A stretch of DNA of 64,000 nucleotides from Variovorax guangxiensis (GTDB lineage Bacteria > Pseudomonadota > Gammaproteobacteria > Burkholderiales > Burkholderiaceae_C). The stretch covers positions 1,116,001 through 1,180,000 of the forward strand of contig NZ_RXFT01000001.1 in NCBI RefSeq assembly GCF_003952165.1, in the 5' to 3' direction. Shown here piece after piece: positions 8,733 to 23,500 of this stretch (position 1 is its first letter; every line of letters begins with the position of its first letter). Both the position numbers and the translations under genes were made by a program. The notes under the pieces were generated by a model. That model worked only from the letters and a program-made list of their open reading frames with translations. It ran no database searches and was not told where the DNA came from.

Positions 8733-10384
8733 GCCAAGCAAGCAACCCTCTCGCGGGCAAGCCCGCCCCCATCGAACTGCTGGTCGACGTGCCGCGACTC
8801 GTCTCGGCCTACTACACCGGCCGGCCCGACCCGTCGGTGCCTTCGCAGCGCGTGGCCTTCGGCACCTCGGGCCACCGGGGCTCCTCTTTCGACGATGCCT
8901 TCAACGAATGGCACGTGCTCGCAATCAGCCAGGCCATCTGCGACTACCGCAGGCAGCAAGGCATCGACGGCCCCCTCTTCCTCGGCATCGATACGCATGC
9001 GCTCTCCACTCCGGCCTTCGGCAGCGCAGTCGAGGTACTGGCGGCCAACGGCGTGGAACTGATGATCTCGAAGGACGACGAGTACACGCCGACGCCGGCC
9101 GTCTCGCACGCGATCCTGGTCTACAACCGCGGCCGCACCTCGGGGCTGGCCGACGGCATCGTCATTACGCCCTCGCACAATCCGCCCGAGAGCGGCGGCT
9201 TCAAGTACAACCCGCCCAACGGCGGGCCAGCCGGCACCGACATCACCTCGGCCGTCGAGGCAGCCGCCAACAAAATGCTGGCGAACGGCCTCGAAGGCGT
9301 GAAGCGCATGCCGCTCGCGCAGGCGCTGCGCGCTTCGACCACGCACCGCCACGACTACCTGAACACCTACGTCGAGGACCTGGCCCAGGTGCTCGACATG
9401 GATGCCATCCGCGACGTGAACATCGACCTGGGGGTCGACCCGCTTGGCGGCGCCGGCGTGCGCTACTGGCCGGCCATCGCCGAGCGCTACAAGCTCAAGC
9501 GCCTGAACGTGCTCAGCCGCGAGGTCGACCCGACCTTCCGCTTCATGTCGCTCGACTGGGACGGCCGCATCCGCATGGACCCGTCGTCGCCCGACGCGAT
9601 GCACAAGCTGATCGAGCTGAAGGACCGCTTCGGCATCGCCTTCGCCTGCGACACCGACCACGACCGCCACGGCGTCGTCGCCGGCAGCACCGGGCTGATG
9701 CAGCCCAACAGCTACCTCGCGGTGATGATCGACTACCTCTACACGCACCGCCCGAACTGGCCCGCGCAGGCGGCCATCGGCAAGACGGTGGTGAGCAGCC
9801 AGATGATCGACCGCGTCGCCACCCGGCTCGGGCGAAGGCTGCACGAGGTGCCGGTGGGCTTCAAGTGGTTCGTCGACGGGTTGGTCGACGCTTCGCTGGC
9901 CTTTGGCGGCGAGGAGAGCGCGGGCGCGACCTTCCTGCGCAAGGACGGCTCGGTGTGGACCACCGACAAGGACGGCATGGTGCCAGCCCTGCTGTCGGCC
10001 GAGATCGCCGCGCGCACCGGGCGCGACCCCGGCGAGCGCTATGCCGAGCTGACGCAGGCGCTGGGCAGGCCGGTGTCGAACCGGGTTGACGCGCCGGCCA
10101 CGGTCGAGCAGAAGAAGCGGCTGTCGAGCCTGTCGCCGCAGCAGATTCGCTCCACCGAGCTGGCAGGCGACAGGATCGTCGAGGTGCTGAGCCATGCGCC
10201 GGGCAACGGCGCGGCCATCGGCGGCGTGAAGGTCGTGACCGCGAACGGCTGGTTCGCCGCGCGGCCCTCGGGCACGGAGAACATCTACAAGATCTATGGC
10301 GAGAGCTTCAAGGGCGAGGAGCATCTCGCGCGCATCCTCGAGGAGGCGCAGCAGGTCGTGGACGGTGCGCTCTCAGGAAACTGA
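8729..10384 (+). CDS. pgm: Phosphoglucomutase, alpha-D-glucose phosphate-specific
   Basis: Interconverts glucose-1-phosphate and glucose-6-phosphate, supplying UDP-glucose for cell-surface glucans. The 551-residue protein has the family hallmarks in order: [11 protein letters not shown], the phosphoserine loop [12 protein letters not shown], the metal loop CDTDHDRHG, the sugar loop [10 protein letters not shown] and the phosphate loop [16 protein letters not shown]. The length matches E. coli Pgm (about 546). It overlaps the upstream HAD gene by four bases and is followed six bases later by a PPC-domain gene, so the three probably form one operon. Its proximity to the cellulose genes fits supply of glucan precursor, but they are separate transcription units. 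Confidence 0.95.
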   Translation: MSQASNPLAGKPAPIELLVDVPRLVSAYYTGRPDPSVPSQRVAFGTSGHRGSSFDDAFNEWHVLAISQAICDYRRQQGIDGPLFLGIDTHALSTPAFGSAVEVLAANGVELMISKDDEYTPTPAVSHAILVYNRGRTSGLADGIVITPSHNPPESGGFKYNPPNGGPAGTDITSAVEAAANKMLANGLEGVKRMPLAQALRASTTHRHDYLNTYVEDLAQVLDMDAIRDVNIDLGVDPLGGAGVRYWPAIAERYKLKRLNVLSREVDPTFRFMSLDWDGRIRMDPSSPDAMHKLIELKDRFGIAFACDTDHDRHGVVAGSTGLMQPNSYLAVMIDYLYTHRPNWPAQAAIGKTVVSSQMIDRVATRLGRRLHEVPVGFKWFVDGLVDASLAFGGEESAGATFLRKDGSVWTTDKDGMVPALLSAEIAARTGRDPGERYAELTQALGRPVSNRVDAPATVEQKKRLSSLSPQQIRSTELAGDRIVEVLSHAPGNGAAIGGVKVVTANGWFAARPSGTENIYKIYGESFKGEEHLARILEEAQQVVDGALSGN

Positions 10385-10775
10385 AGCCGCATGCGGACGC
10401 TGGTGCTGCGGCTGAGCCCGGGCGACGACCTGCGCGCTTCGCTCGATTCGGCGCTGGGCCGAAGCGGGAGCGATGCGGCCTTCGTCGTCTCGGGCATCGG
10501 CAGCCTGAGCGGCGCGAGCATCCGGTTCGCGGGTGCGCCGACGCCGGCCCGCATCGAGGGCGACCTGGAAATCCTCACGCTGGCGGGCAGCCTGTCGCCG
10601 GACGGATCGCATCTGCACATCAGCGTGTCGGATGCCGAGGGCCGTGTCTCCGGCGGGCATGCGGCGCCGGGGTGCGTCGTGCGGACCACGGCCGAGATCC
10701 TCGTCGCCGTATTGCCCGACTGGCGGTTCGCGCGAACGCACGATCCGCTCACCGGCTATGCCGAGCTGAGCCCGC

Positions 10776-12137
<1,362 letters not shown>

Positions 12138-12152
12138 GGACAACTCCTGACG

Positions 12153-12184
12153 AAAAAACAAAACCCAGCTGCCAGAGCTGGGTT
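12153..12184 (-). terminator. Attenuator terminator upstream of hom
   Basis: Read on the minus strand there is a perfect 9-bp stem (AACCCAGCT pairing with AGCTGGGTT, 5-base loop) followed at once by a T-rich run (TTGTTTTTT). It sits only about 16 bases upstream of the hom ATG and downstream of the leader peptide stop. It therefore cannot serve the upstream operon alone without also blocking hom, the arrangement expected of a conditional terminator. Confidence 0.85.
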
Positions 12185-12211
12185 CATTCGTTCGGGGAGA
12201 GAGCGATACAC

Positions 12212-12255
12212 CAGGTGGCTGCCGGAACGGCCACCTGCGCGTGCTCAGGTGGCCG
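12212..12255 (-). promoter_or_regulatory. Mutually exclusive leader hairpins of the hom attenuator
   Basis: Three related segments lie after the Thr codons. Segment 12246-12255, covering the leader's last codons and stop, pairs perfectly over 10 bp with 12228-12237. The same middle segment can instead pair over 8 bp (12230-12237) with 12212-12219. The two hairpins cannot form together, as expected for ribosome-position sensing. How the second hairpin communicates with the terminator at 12153-12184 is not clear by eye, because their arms do not overlap. Confidence 0.65.
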
Positions 12256-12370
12256 CGGTGGTAATGGTGGTAATCATTCGGGCAACGACCATCGCCTGCG
12301 CGGAGGCAGGCGGCATCATGCGGCCCATGGGGGCTGCGAAGGATGCGAAGGGGAAGCGTTGGCTCGACAT
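12245..12370 (-). CDS. Threonine-rich leader peptide of hom
   Basis: A short frame of up to 41 codons ends in VVARMITTITTAAT followed by TGA. The last 15 codons contain five ACC (Thr), two Ile and two Val codons. This closely parallels the thr operon leader of E. coli, which is rich in Thr and Ile codons. The frame ends 60 bases before the attenuator stem and 107 bases before the hom ATG. The start is uncertain: the ATG at 12370 has only a weak GGGG upstream, and internal ATGs at codons 15, 18, 19 and 27 are possible. It begins 38 bases after the aapM stop codon. Confidence 0.75.
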   Translation of the reverse strand: MSSQRFPFASFAAPMGRMMPPASAQAMVVARMITTITTAAT

Positions 12371-12408
12371 GAAGCCCCGGAGTGTACAGGAGCCGGCGGC
12401 GCCACCGG

Positions 12409-13464
12409 TCAGGGCGCGGCCGACAGCCGCTTTTCGAGCCACACGCTGTAGCGCGAGAGCCCGAAACACAGCAACCAGTAGACCGCCGCGATGAAGAGAT
12501 AGCCCTCGAGGTAGAACGGCCGCCAGGTCGGGTCGCCGCCCAGCGCCAGCCCCAGCGCACCCGTGAGCTCGAAGAGCCCGACCACGGTGACCAGCGAAGT
12601 GTCCTTCAGCGTACCGACCACGTTGTTGGTCAGCGCGGGCACGACGAGCCGCAGCGCCTGCGGCAGCACGATGTCGCGCTGCACCGGCCAGCGGCCGAAG
12701 CCCAGCGCCATCGCCACTTCGGTCTGCCCGCGCGGCACCGCCTGCAGGCCGCCGCGGATGATCTCCGCAAGGTACGCGGCCACGAAGAGCGCCAGGCCCG
12801 CGAGCACACGCACCAGCACGTCGGGCTGCCACCCGGCCGGCCACAGCAGCGGCAGCAGGAACGAGGCCATGAACAACACCGAGATCAGCGGCACGCCGCG
12901 CACCAGCTCGATGTAGCTCGCGCTCAGCGTGCGCACCACCGGCCAGCCGGAGCGCCGCCCCAGCGCCAGCAGCAGCGCCAGCGGAAACGCCAGCGCCAGC
13001 CCCACCACGGCGAGCCCGATGGTCAGCGGCAGGCCACCCCATCGGCTGGTCGGCACCGAACTCAGGCCCAGCGAGCCGCCGCGCATCAGCAGCACGAAGA
13101 GCAGCAGCGCGACGATCCACAACGGCACCAGCCACCAGCGCCAGCTGCGTGGCCAGGCGCTGAGCATCGTCACCGCCGACAGCACGACCACGGCGATGGC
13201 CGGGCGCCATTGCTCCTCGTACGGAAAGCGCCCGAACAGCATCGGCCGCCACTTCTCGGCCACCACGCCCCAGCAGGCGCCGTGCTGCACGGCGCGGCAA
13301 GCCTCGGCATCGGGCCGGAACACCGCGTGCACGATGCCCCATTCGACGATGTGGAAGCCGATCCAGGCGAAGAGCGCCACCAGCAGCAGCGTCGCAACCG
13401 CGCGCAGCGGCGAACCCCAGAGTTCGCTGCGCCATGCGATGGGCTCCTGCACGGCATTCCTCAT
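12409..13464 (-). CDS. aapM: General L-amino acid ABC transporter permease AapM
   Basis: Inner-membrane permease of a polar amino-acid uptake system (HisM/GlnP fold). The 351-residue product has several membrane segments and the EAA loop near QTEVAMALGFGRW...IVLPQALR that contacts the ATPase. The long periplasmic loop (about residues 45-95) before the core domain is typical of AapM-type subunits. The ATG at 13464 overlaps the aapQ stop by four bases (ATGA). The ATPase gene (aapP) that normally follows is absent: the hom leader begins 38 bases downstream. Confidence 0.9.
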   Translation of the reverse strand: MRNAVQEPIAWRSELWGSPLRAVATLLLVALFAWIGFHIVEWGIVHAVFRPDAEACRAVQHGACWGVVAEKWRPMLFGRFPYEEQWRPAIAVVVLSAVTMLSAWPRSWRWWLVPLWIVALLLFVLLMRGGSLGLSSVPTSRWGGLPLTIGLAVVGLALAFPLALLLALGRRSGWPVVRTLSASYIELVRGVPLISVLFMASFLLPLLWPAGWQPDVLVRVLAGLALFVAAYLAEIIRGGLQAVPRGQTEVAMALGFGRWPVQRDIVLPQALRLVVPALTNNVVGTLKDTSLVTVVGLFELTGALGLALGGDPTWRPFYLEGYLFIAAVYWLLCFGLSRYSVWLEKRLSAAP

Positions 13465-14450
13465 CGCCAGCCCCGCAATGCGACGCGCGCGTTGTAGCGG
13501 TTCATGCCCAAGGAGATCACCAGCGACAGCAGCAGGTAGACCGCCATGATGATCGCGATGCACTCGAAGGCCCGGCCGTTCGTGCCGATGGTGGTGTTGG
13601 CCACCGACACCAGCTCCGGATAGCCCACCGCCACCGCCAGCGACGAGTTCTTGGTGAGGCTCAGGATCTGGTTGGTGAGCGAAGGCACGATCACCCGCAG
13701 GGCCTGCGGCAGCACGACGATGCGCAGCTGCTGCACCGGCGACAGCCCCAGCGCCTGCCCCGCCAGCACCTGCCCCTGGGGCACCGACAGGATGCCCGCG
13801 CGCACGATCTCGGCCACGAAGGCGGCCGAATAGAGGCTCAGGCCGACCACGATGGTCACGTACTCCGGGCTCAGCGCCGCGCCACCGCTCACGCCGAAAT
13901 CACCGCGCTCTGGAAGCTCGAAATGCAGGCCGCCCTCGCCCATCATCGGCCACGGCACGCTGAGGCCGCCCTTGCTCAGCCAGACGCCCGGTAGCAGCCG
14001 CACGGGCTCCGTCGGATCGGGCAGCAGGTTGGCCATCGCGAAAGCCAGCATCAGCAGTTGCACCAAGAGCGGCACGTTTCGCACCAGCTCGACATACGCG
14101 GTACAGATGCCGCGCAGCAGCACATGCGGGGCCAGCCGGCCGATGCCGATCAGCGTGCCCAGCACCACCGAGAAGATGGCCGCCGGCACCGCCGCGCGCA
14201 CCGTGTTGATCAGCCCCGCGAGGAAGGCGCGCCAGAACGGCTGGCTGGCATCGAAGTCGAGCCAGCCTTCGCTGATGGAAAAGCCCGTGGGCTCGGTCAG
14301 GAAGTCGAAGCCCGAGCGCACGCCGCGGGCACGCAGCACTTCGAGCGCGTGGTGCACCACCCAGACGGCGCCGGCCACCACGGCCAGCACCAGCAGGGCC
14401 TGGACGGCCCAGGCCAGCCAGACCCCGCGGCGCGAGGCCCGGTCGTTCAT
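13461..14450 (-). CDS. aapQ: General L-amino acid ABC transporter permease AapQ
   Basis: Partner permease of AapM. The 329-residue protein has an N-terminal membrane anchor, then FLAGLINTVRAAVPAAIFS, the start of the permease core, and an EAA loop at QVLAGQALGLSPVQQLRIVVLPQALR. The segment between the first permease helices carries a periplasmic loop of about 60 residues, as in AapQ. The start at 14450 was chosen because it gives a four-base ATGA overlap with the aapJ stop and removes an unlikely 13-residue extension. Co-transcribed with aapJ and aapM. Confidence 0.9.
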   Translation of the reverse strand: MNDRASRRGVWLAWAVQALLVLAVVAGAVWVVHHALEVLRARGVRSGFDFLTEPTGFSISEGWLDFDASQPFWRAFLAGLINTVRAAVPAAIFSVVLGTLIGIGRLAPHVLLRGICTAYVELVRNVPLLVQLLMLAFAMANLLPDPTEPVRLLPGVWLSKGGLSVPWPMMGEGGLHFELPERGDFGVSGGAALSPEYVTIVVGLSLYSAAFVAEIVRAGILSVPQGQVLAGQALGLSPVQQLRIVVLPQALRVIVPSLTNQILSLTKNSSLAVAVGYPELVSVANTTIGTNGRAFECIAIIMAVYLLLSLVISLGMNRYNARVALRGWR

Positions 14451-15484
14451 CGAACGGGGGGTGCGTAGATCAGGCCGCCCTTGCTCCACAGGTTGTTGGA
14501 GCCGCGCGGCAGCTTCAGCACCGACTTGGGCCCGACGTTGCGCTCGAAGATCTCGCCGTAGTTGCCCACGGCCTTGATGGCGCGGAAGGACCAGTCCTTG
14601 TCCAGGCCCAGCAGCTTGCCGAGGTCTTCACCGCTGCCCAGCAGACGCTGCTGTGCCGGGTCCTTGCTGCTGGCCTTGAGCTCGTCGGCGTTGGCCTGGG
14701 TGATGCCGAACTCCTCCGCCTCGATGAGCGCGTTCGGCACCCACTTGGCGATGGCGAACCACTCGTCGTCGCCTCGACGCACCAGCGGCGCCAGCGGCTC
14801 CTTGGAGATCAGCTCGGGCAGGATGACGTAGTCGTCGGGGTTGGTCGCTTCCTTGTTGCGCAGGCCGGCCAGCGCCGAGGCGTCCGTCGTGAAGGCCTGG
14901 CAGCGGCCCGAGAAGAAGGCCTTGAACGAGGCCTCGAAGCTCTCGAACACCACCGTCTTGACGGGAATGCCCTGCGCGCGGAAGTAGTCCGACACGTTCT
15001 TTTCGTTGGTGGTGCCCGACTGGGTGCAGATGGTGGCGTTCTTCAGCTGCCTGGCGCTCGTCACCTTCAGCTTCTTCGGCACCAGGAAGCCCTGGCCGTC
15101 GTAGTAGGTGATGGTGGTGAAGTTGAAGCCCAGCGAGGCGTCACGCGTGAGCGTCCAGGTGGTGTTGCGAGCGAGGATGTCGATCTCGCCGGCCTGCAGG
15201 GCCGAGAAGCGCTGCTGCGAGTTGAGCGGCACGAAGTCGACCTTCTTGCCGTCGCCGAGCACGGCCGCCGCGATGGCGCGGCAGGTGTCGACATCCAGCC
15301 CCGACCAGTTGCCCTGCGTGTCGGGCGCCGAGAAGCCGGCCACGCCGTTGGTCACGCCGCACTTGACGGTGCCGCGCTGCTTGACCGCGTCGAGCGTCTT
15401 GCCGGCAAAGGCCGGAGCAGCGAAGGCCATGGCGGCGATGCAGGCGCCTGCGAGCAGTGCCGGGCGGAATCGTTTGTTCATCAT
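14447..15484 (-). CDS. aapJ: General L-amino acid ABC transporter binding protein AapJ
   Basis: Periplasmic solute-binding protein (SBP_bac_3) that captures amino acids for AapQM. A Sec signal peptide runs through about residue 27 (AFAAPAFAG). The mature domain begins KTLDAVKQRGTVKCGV and contains GLDVDTCRAIAAAVLG, the family signature for binding Asp/Arg contacts. Further motifs include TWTLTRDASLGFNF and GNYGEIFERNVG. The first of two adjacent ATGs (15484) lies seven bases after GAGGAGA. First gene of the aapJQM operon, with a good sigma-70 promoter upstream. Confidence 0.95.
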   Translation of the reverse strand: MMNKRFRPALLAGACIAAMAFAAPAFAGKTLDAVKQRGTVKCGVTNGVAGFSAPDTQGNWSGLDVDTCRAIAAAVLGDGKKVDFVPLNSQQRFSALQAGEIDILARNTTWTLTRDASLGFNFTTITYYDGQGFLVPKKLKVTSARQLKNATICTQSGTTNEKNVSDYFRAQGIPVKTVVFESFEASFKAFFSGRCQAFTTDASALAGLRNKEATNPDDYVILPELISKEPLAPLVRRGDDEWFAIAKWVPNALIEAEEFGITQANADELKASSKDPAQQRLLGSGEDLGKLLGLDKDWSFRAIKAVGNYGEIFERNVGPKSVLKLPRGSNNLWSKGGLIYAPPVR

Positions 15485-15517
15485 TGGTGTTCTCCTCAAC
15501 AACGGTAAGCAAAAGGC

Positions 15518-15547
15518 AGTGTACGGGCCGACGCCGGACTCTGCCAA
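15518..15547 (-). promoter_or_regulatory. Sigma-70-type promoter for aapJQM
   Basis: On the minus strand TTGGCA (five of six matches to the -35 consensus) is separated by 18 bases from TACACT (four of six matches to the -10). The -10 ends about 34 bases upstream of the aapJ ATG. Confidence 0.6.
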
Positions 15548-15651
15548 AGAACTCCGGGTTGAATGCATATGCGCCGCACAAGGCTGGATCGACAGGCCCA
15601 GGGTTCACTACCATACGGCCCTTCAACAACCACTTAATGGGAATCCACACA

Positions 15652-16047
15652 ATGGTCAAATCCGACGACACCGGCAAGTTCATCCTGCGCGTTTCGCTTG
15701 GCGTGCTGATCCTGCTGCATGGCATCGCCAAGCTCCAAGGCGGCGTCGGCTTCATCTCCGGCATGCTGGCCCAGCACGGGCTGCCGGGCGCATTGGCCTA
15801 CCTGGTCTACGTCGGGGAAGTGGTGGCGCCGGTGCTGCTGATCGTCGGCCTCTACACGCGGCCTGCGGCCTGGATCGTGGCCATCAACATGGTGGTGGCG
15901 ATCGCGCTGGTCCATACGAAGGAACTGGGCGCACTCGGCAAGCAAGGCGGCTGGGCGCTCGAACTGCAGGGCATGTTCCTGGCCGCGGCCCTCGGCCTCG
16001 CTTTCATGGGTGGCGGCCGCTTCGCACTGAGCAGCAAGTACAACTGA
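15652..16047 (+). CDS. DoxX family membrane protein
   Basis: A 131-residue inner-membrane protein with four hydrophobic segments and the DoxX pattern: RVSLGVLILLHGIAKL near the N-terminus, then YVGEVVAPVLLIVGLYTRPAAW. The family is linked to redox or thiosulfate-related functions in a few cases, but this member has no assigned role. The ATG at 15652 fits the usual N-terminus; an ATG five codons earlier is possible. It is divergent from aapJ and ends 11 bases before the convergent def gene. Confidence 0.85.
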   Translation: MVKSDDTGKFILRVSLGVLILLHGIAKLQGGVGFISGMLAQHGLPGALAYLVYVGEVVAPVLLIVGLYTRPAAWIVAINMVVAIALVHTKELGALGKQGGWALELQGMFLAAALGLAFMGGGRFALSSKYN

Positions 16048-16058
16048 GCCGATCCGGC

Positions 16059-16598
16059 TCAATCGTCGTCGGCAGCATCGAGGCCCGGGAACAGCACCTC
16101 GGTGTAGCCGAAGCGCGAGAAGTCGCGCACCCGCATCGGGTAGAGCTTGCCCAGGAGATGGTCGACTTCATGCTGCACCACGCGCGCATGAAAACCGGTG
16201 GCGACCCGCTCGATCGGATCGCCATACGGGTCGAACCCGGAGTAGCGGATGTTGGCGAAGCGCGGCACCACGCCGCGCAGGCCCGGCACCGACAGGCACC
16301 CTTCCCAGCCCTCCTCTTCCTCGCCGTTCAGCGGCGTGATGATGGGGTTCAGCAGCACGGTGCGCGGCACCGGTGGCGCATCGGGATAGCGCGGATTCAC
16401 GACGTCGGTGCCGAAGATCACTAGCTGCTGGTCGACGCCGATCTGCGGCGCGGCAAGGCCGGCGCCATTGACAGCATGCATGGTCTCGAACATGTCGCGC
16501 ACCAGCATGTGCAGCTCGTCGGTATCGAAGGCGGCGACCGGCTGCGCGATGCGCAGCAGCCGGGGGTCGCCCATTTTCAGGATTTCGCGGATGGCCAT
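16059..16598 (-). CDS. def: Peptide deformylase
   Basis: Removes the N-formyl group from nascent polypeptides; an Fe2+/Zn2+ enzyme of the cytosol. The three family motifs are intact: [18 protein letters not shown] (metal Cys) and QHEVDHLLG (HExDH, metal His and catalytic Glu). The 179-residue length is normal. The start at 16598 begins [14 protein letters not shown], the standard deformylase N-terminus. It is not next to fmt here, suggesting a stand-alone or second deformylase copy. Confidence 0.97.
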   Translation of the reverse strand: MAIREILKMGDPRLLRIAQPVAAFDTDELHMLVRDMFETMHAVNGAGLAAPQIGVDQQLVIFGTDVVNPRYPDAPPVPRTVLLNPIITPLNGEEEEGWEGCLSVPGLRGVVPRFANIRYSGFDPYGDPIERVATGFHARVVQHEVDHLLGKLYPMRVRDFSRFGYTEVLFPGLDAADDD

Positions 16599-16644
16599 GG
16601 CGGGATTATCGCGATGGCTCCGGTTCTCCACTCCCGACGGGGAA

Positions 16645-17049
16645 TCAGGGAGGGGTCTGAGTCTTGGAGTCGGGAGAAGTCCACAGTCGCGCGTTGCCAC
16701 GCGGTGGTGTGGGGATCGAACCCGGACCGCCACCAGCGATCGGCGGCCGGGGCGGCACCACCACCGGCGGAGCTACCGGCCGGCCACCGCCACCCCAGAC
16801 CGGCGGGCGTGCCGGATAGCCCGGACGGTCGTAGTAAGGCCTGTCGTAGTAGCGCGGACGCCGCTCGTAGTAGGCCCCGCCGTTGATGTAGACCGGTGCC
16901 GGCACCACCACAGGCGCGGGCTCGCTGTAGTAAGGCCCCGACGAATAGCCCCCGCCGTAGTAGGGATCGGCGGGCACGCCCACGCAACCCGACAGCAGCA
17001 CGACGCCGCCGGCTGCAGCAAGGGCACCGAGAACTCGAATTTTTTTCAT
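16645..17049 (-). CDS. Small Tyr/Pro-rich lipoprotein
   Basis: A 134-residue protein with a clear lipoprotein signal (MKKIR, hydrophobic stretch, LLSGC). The mature part is low complexity: Tyr/Gly/Pro-rich near the N-terminus ([13 protein letters not shown]), a central [17 protein letters not shown] block, then Pro/Val-rich. AAGGAGA lies ahead of the ATG. No catalytic domain is visible. Similar Tyr/Arg/Pro-rich lipoproteins are common in Burkholderiales and are thought to be envelope components, but no function can be given. Confidence 0.75.
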   Translation of the reverse strand: MKKIRVLGALAAAGGVVLLSGCVGVPADPYYGGGYSSGPYYSEPAPVVVPAPVYINGGAYYERRPRYYDRPYYDRPGYPARPPVWGGGGRPVAPPVVVPPRPPIAGGGPGSIPTPPRGNARLWTSPDSKTQTPP

Positions 17050-17179
17050 GAGGGACTCTCCTTGTGGCCTTCAATTAGCTTTCAACGCCAGGTTGTAGAC
17101 CCTGTTGACTGCGCTCCGATGAAGTCGCGTAACGGCCGGTAAAGAGGGCCGGTGGCCGCCTTTGCCGACTGCGCCCCGT

Positions 17180-20504
<3,325 letters not shown>

Positions 20505-20522
20505 GGATCGTTGCCGCCCGGC

Positions 20523-23500
20523 CTATGCGGCTTCGACCATCGAGACCGCCGACTCCATGTCGACAGCCACGATGCGCGACACGCCCTGCTCCTGCATCGT
20601 CACGCCGATCAGCTGTTCGGCCATTTCCATGGCGATCTTGTTGTGGCTGATGAAGAGGAACTGGGTTTCGCGGCTCATGGCGGAGACGAGTTTGGCATAG
20701 CGCTCGGTGTTGGCGTCGTCCAGCGGCGCGTCCACTTCGTCGAGCAGGCAGAAAGGCGCCGGGTTCAGCTGGAAGATGGCGAACACGAGCGCGATGGCCG
20801 TGAGCGCCTTCTCGCCGCCCGACAGCAGGTGGATGGTCTGGTTCTTCTTGCCGGGAGGCTGCGCCATCACCTGCACGCCGGAGTCGAGAATTTCGTCGCC
20901 GGTCATCATGAGCTTGGCGTTGCCGCCGCCGAAGAGCTCCGGGAACATGCGGCTGAAGTGTTCGTTGACGATCTTGAAGGTGCCGCCAAGCAGGTCGCGC
21001 GTCTCGGCGTCGATCTTGCGGATGGCGTCTTCCAGCGTGCCGATGGCTTCGTTCAGGTCGGCCGACTGCGCGTCGAGGAAGGTCTTGCGCTCGCTGGCAA
21101 TGGCGAGTTCGTCCAGGGCTGCCAGGTTCACCGCGCCGAGCGCCGCCACCTCGCGGTTGAGGCGGTCGATCTCGCCTTGCAGGCCGGTGAGCCGCACCTT
21201 GTCGGTCTCGATCGACTTCTCGATCGCCTCGAGGTCGGCGCCGGCGTCGTCCAGAAGCTGCTGGTACTGCTCGACGCCCAGGCGCGCTGCCTGCTCCTTG
21301 AGCTGGAACTCGGTGATGCGCTGGCGCAGCGGGTCGAGCTCGCGCTCGAGCTGCAGGCGTCGCTCGTCGCTCGCGCGCAGCTTGAGCGTGAGGTCGTCGT
21401 ACTGGCTGCGCGCCGCGCCCAGCGCAGTCTCGCGTTCGAGCTTGAGCGCGAGCGCATCCTGCAGGCCGGCCTGCGCGGCCGCATCGGACAGGCGGCCCAG
21501 CTCCGCGCGGGCGCGCTCGTCCTCGTCGGTCAGCGCCACGGTCTGCTGCGCGGCGGTCTCGATGGAGCGGTTGAGTTCGGCGCGGCGGGCTTCGAGCGTG
21601 CGCTGCGAGAAGGTGGCTTCCTGCGCCTGGCGTTCGAGACTGCGGTGCTGCTCGCGGCTTGCGGCCAGCGCACGGTTGGCCTCGATCACGCGTTCGTCGA
21701 GCTCGGCGTGGCGCTCCTGGGCATCGGCCAGCTGCATGTCGAGTTCCTCGAAGCGGCCCTCGGCGGCGATGCGCCGTTCCTGCAGTTCCTCGAGTTGTGC
21801 GTCGACTTCGCCGATGTCGGCGGACAGCTGCTGGCTGCGGGCACGGGTCTGCTCGGCCAGCTGCGTCATGCGCAGCGTCTCGACCTGCAGCTCGTGCGCG
21901 CGCGACTGGGTTTCGGCCGCTTCACGCCGGGCCGTGACGAGGCGCGAGGCGGCGTCGGCATAGGCGGCTTCGGCACGGACCAGCGCGGTGCGCGCTTCCT
22001 CGGTGATGAGCGTCTGGGCGCGCAGCTGGCGCTCAAGGTTTTCCATTTCCTGCTGGCGCGCCAGCAGGCCAGCCTGCTCGGAATCGGGTGCGTAGAAGTT
22101 GACGCTGTGCGCGGAGACGGCATGGCCGCTCTGCACGTAGATGACCTCGCCCGGCTGCAGCGAGCCGCGCTGGGCCAGCGCCTCCTCGAAGCTCGCGGCG
22201 GTGTAGCAGCCGTGCAGCCAGTCGTTCAGCAGCGCCTGCTGACCGGCATCGTTCAGCCGCAGCAGGCTCGACAGGCGCGGCAGCGTTGCCGAACCCTCGG
22301 GCACGCCTGCGGCCGGCGGGCTGTAGAAGGCCAGCTTGGCAGGCGGCGCATCGTTGCCGAAGGCGCGGACCATCTCCAGCCGGCTGACCTCGAGCGCTCC
22401 CAGGCGCTCGCGCAGCGCGGCCTCGAGCGCGTTCTCCCAGCCCTGCTCGATGTGGATGCGGCTCCACAGGCCCTGCAGGCCTTCGAGGCCGTGCTTGGCG
22501 AGCCAGGGGGCCAGCTTGCCGTCGGTCTTGACCTTTTCCTGCAGCGCGCGCAGCGCCTCCAGGCGGGCCGAGAACTCGGCGTGGCGGGCGCCCTCGGTGT
22601 TGACGGCCTGTTGCTTCGTACGGCGGTCGTCGTCAAGCTGCGGCACGGCTTCGAGCAGCTCCTGCAGGCGCGCATCGGATTCGCTCGCCGCCTCCTGCGC
22701 CATCGCGTACTGCTCCTGCATGTCGAGCAGGCGGGCCTCGTCGGGCGCGGCCAGTGCGTTCTGGTCGGCGCGCAGGCGTTCGCTGCGCTGCATGAGCTGG
22801 CGGCTCTGTTCCTCGATGTTGCGCTGGTCGGCGGCCAGCACCTGGATCTGCTGCTGCACCTGCGACACGGTCGTGCGCTGGGCGTTGGCTTCGTCCTGCG
22901 CGCGCTGCACAGCTTCTTCGAGCTCGGGCATGCGCGCATCGTGCTCCTCGAGCTGTGCGGCCAGCATGATGGCCTGCTCCTCGGCATCGACGCCCGCGCC
23001 GGCCAGGGTCTCGATCTCGGCTTCGGCTTCCTCGCGGCGGCGGCCCCATTGGCCCATCTGCTCGCGCAACTGGACGAGGCGCTGCTCGACGCGCTGGCGG
23101 CCCTCGACCACGAAGCGGATCTCGCCTTCGAGCCGGCCGACTTCGGCGCTGGCCTCGTAGAGCTTGCCTTGCGCCTGGTTGACCTGGTCGCCGGCGCCGT
23201 AGTGGGCCTGGCGTACGGTTTCGAGCTCGGCCTCGATGTGGCGCAGGTCGGCCGTGCGCGATTCGAGGTCGTTGATGGCACGCTCGGAATCGGCCTTGAT
23301 CTTCGCCTGGTCGGCATTGCTCTCGCTGCGCTTGAGGAACCACAGCTGATGCTGCTTCTTCGTGGCATCGCCCTGCAGCGCGTTGTAGCGGGCGGCCACC
23401 TCGGCCTGCTTCTCGAGCTTTTCGAGGTTGGCGTTGAGTTCGCGAAGAATGTCTTCCACTCGCGTGAGGTTCTCGCGCGTGTCGCCCAGGCGGTTCTCGG

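Noticed and set aside
16700..16760. A tRNA T-arm-like string (GGTTCGATCC on the minus strand)
   Set aside because: The flanking bases do not form the T stem, there is no acceptor or anticodon arm, and the region codes for the end of the Tyr/Pro-rich lipoprotein.
17125..17160. Repeated CCGGCC elements after ligA as a terminator
   Set aside because: They are direct rather than inverted repeats and no T-run follows.
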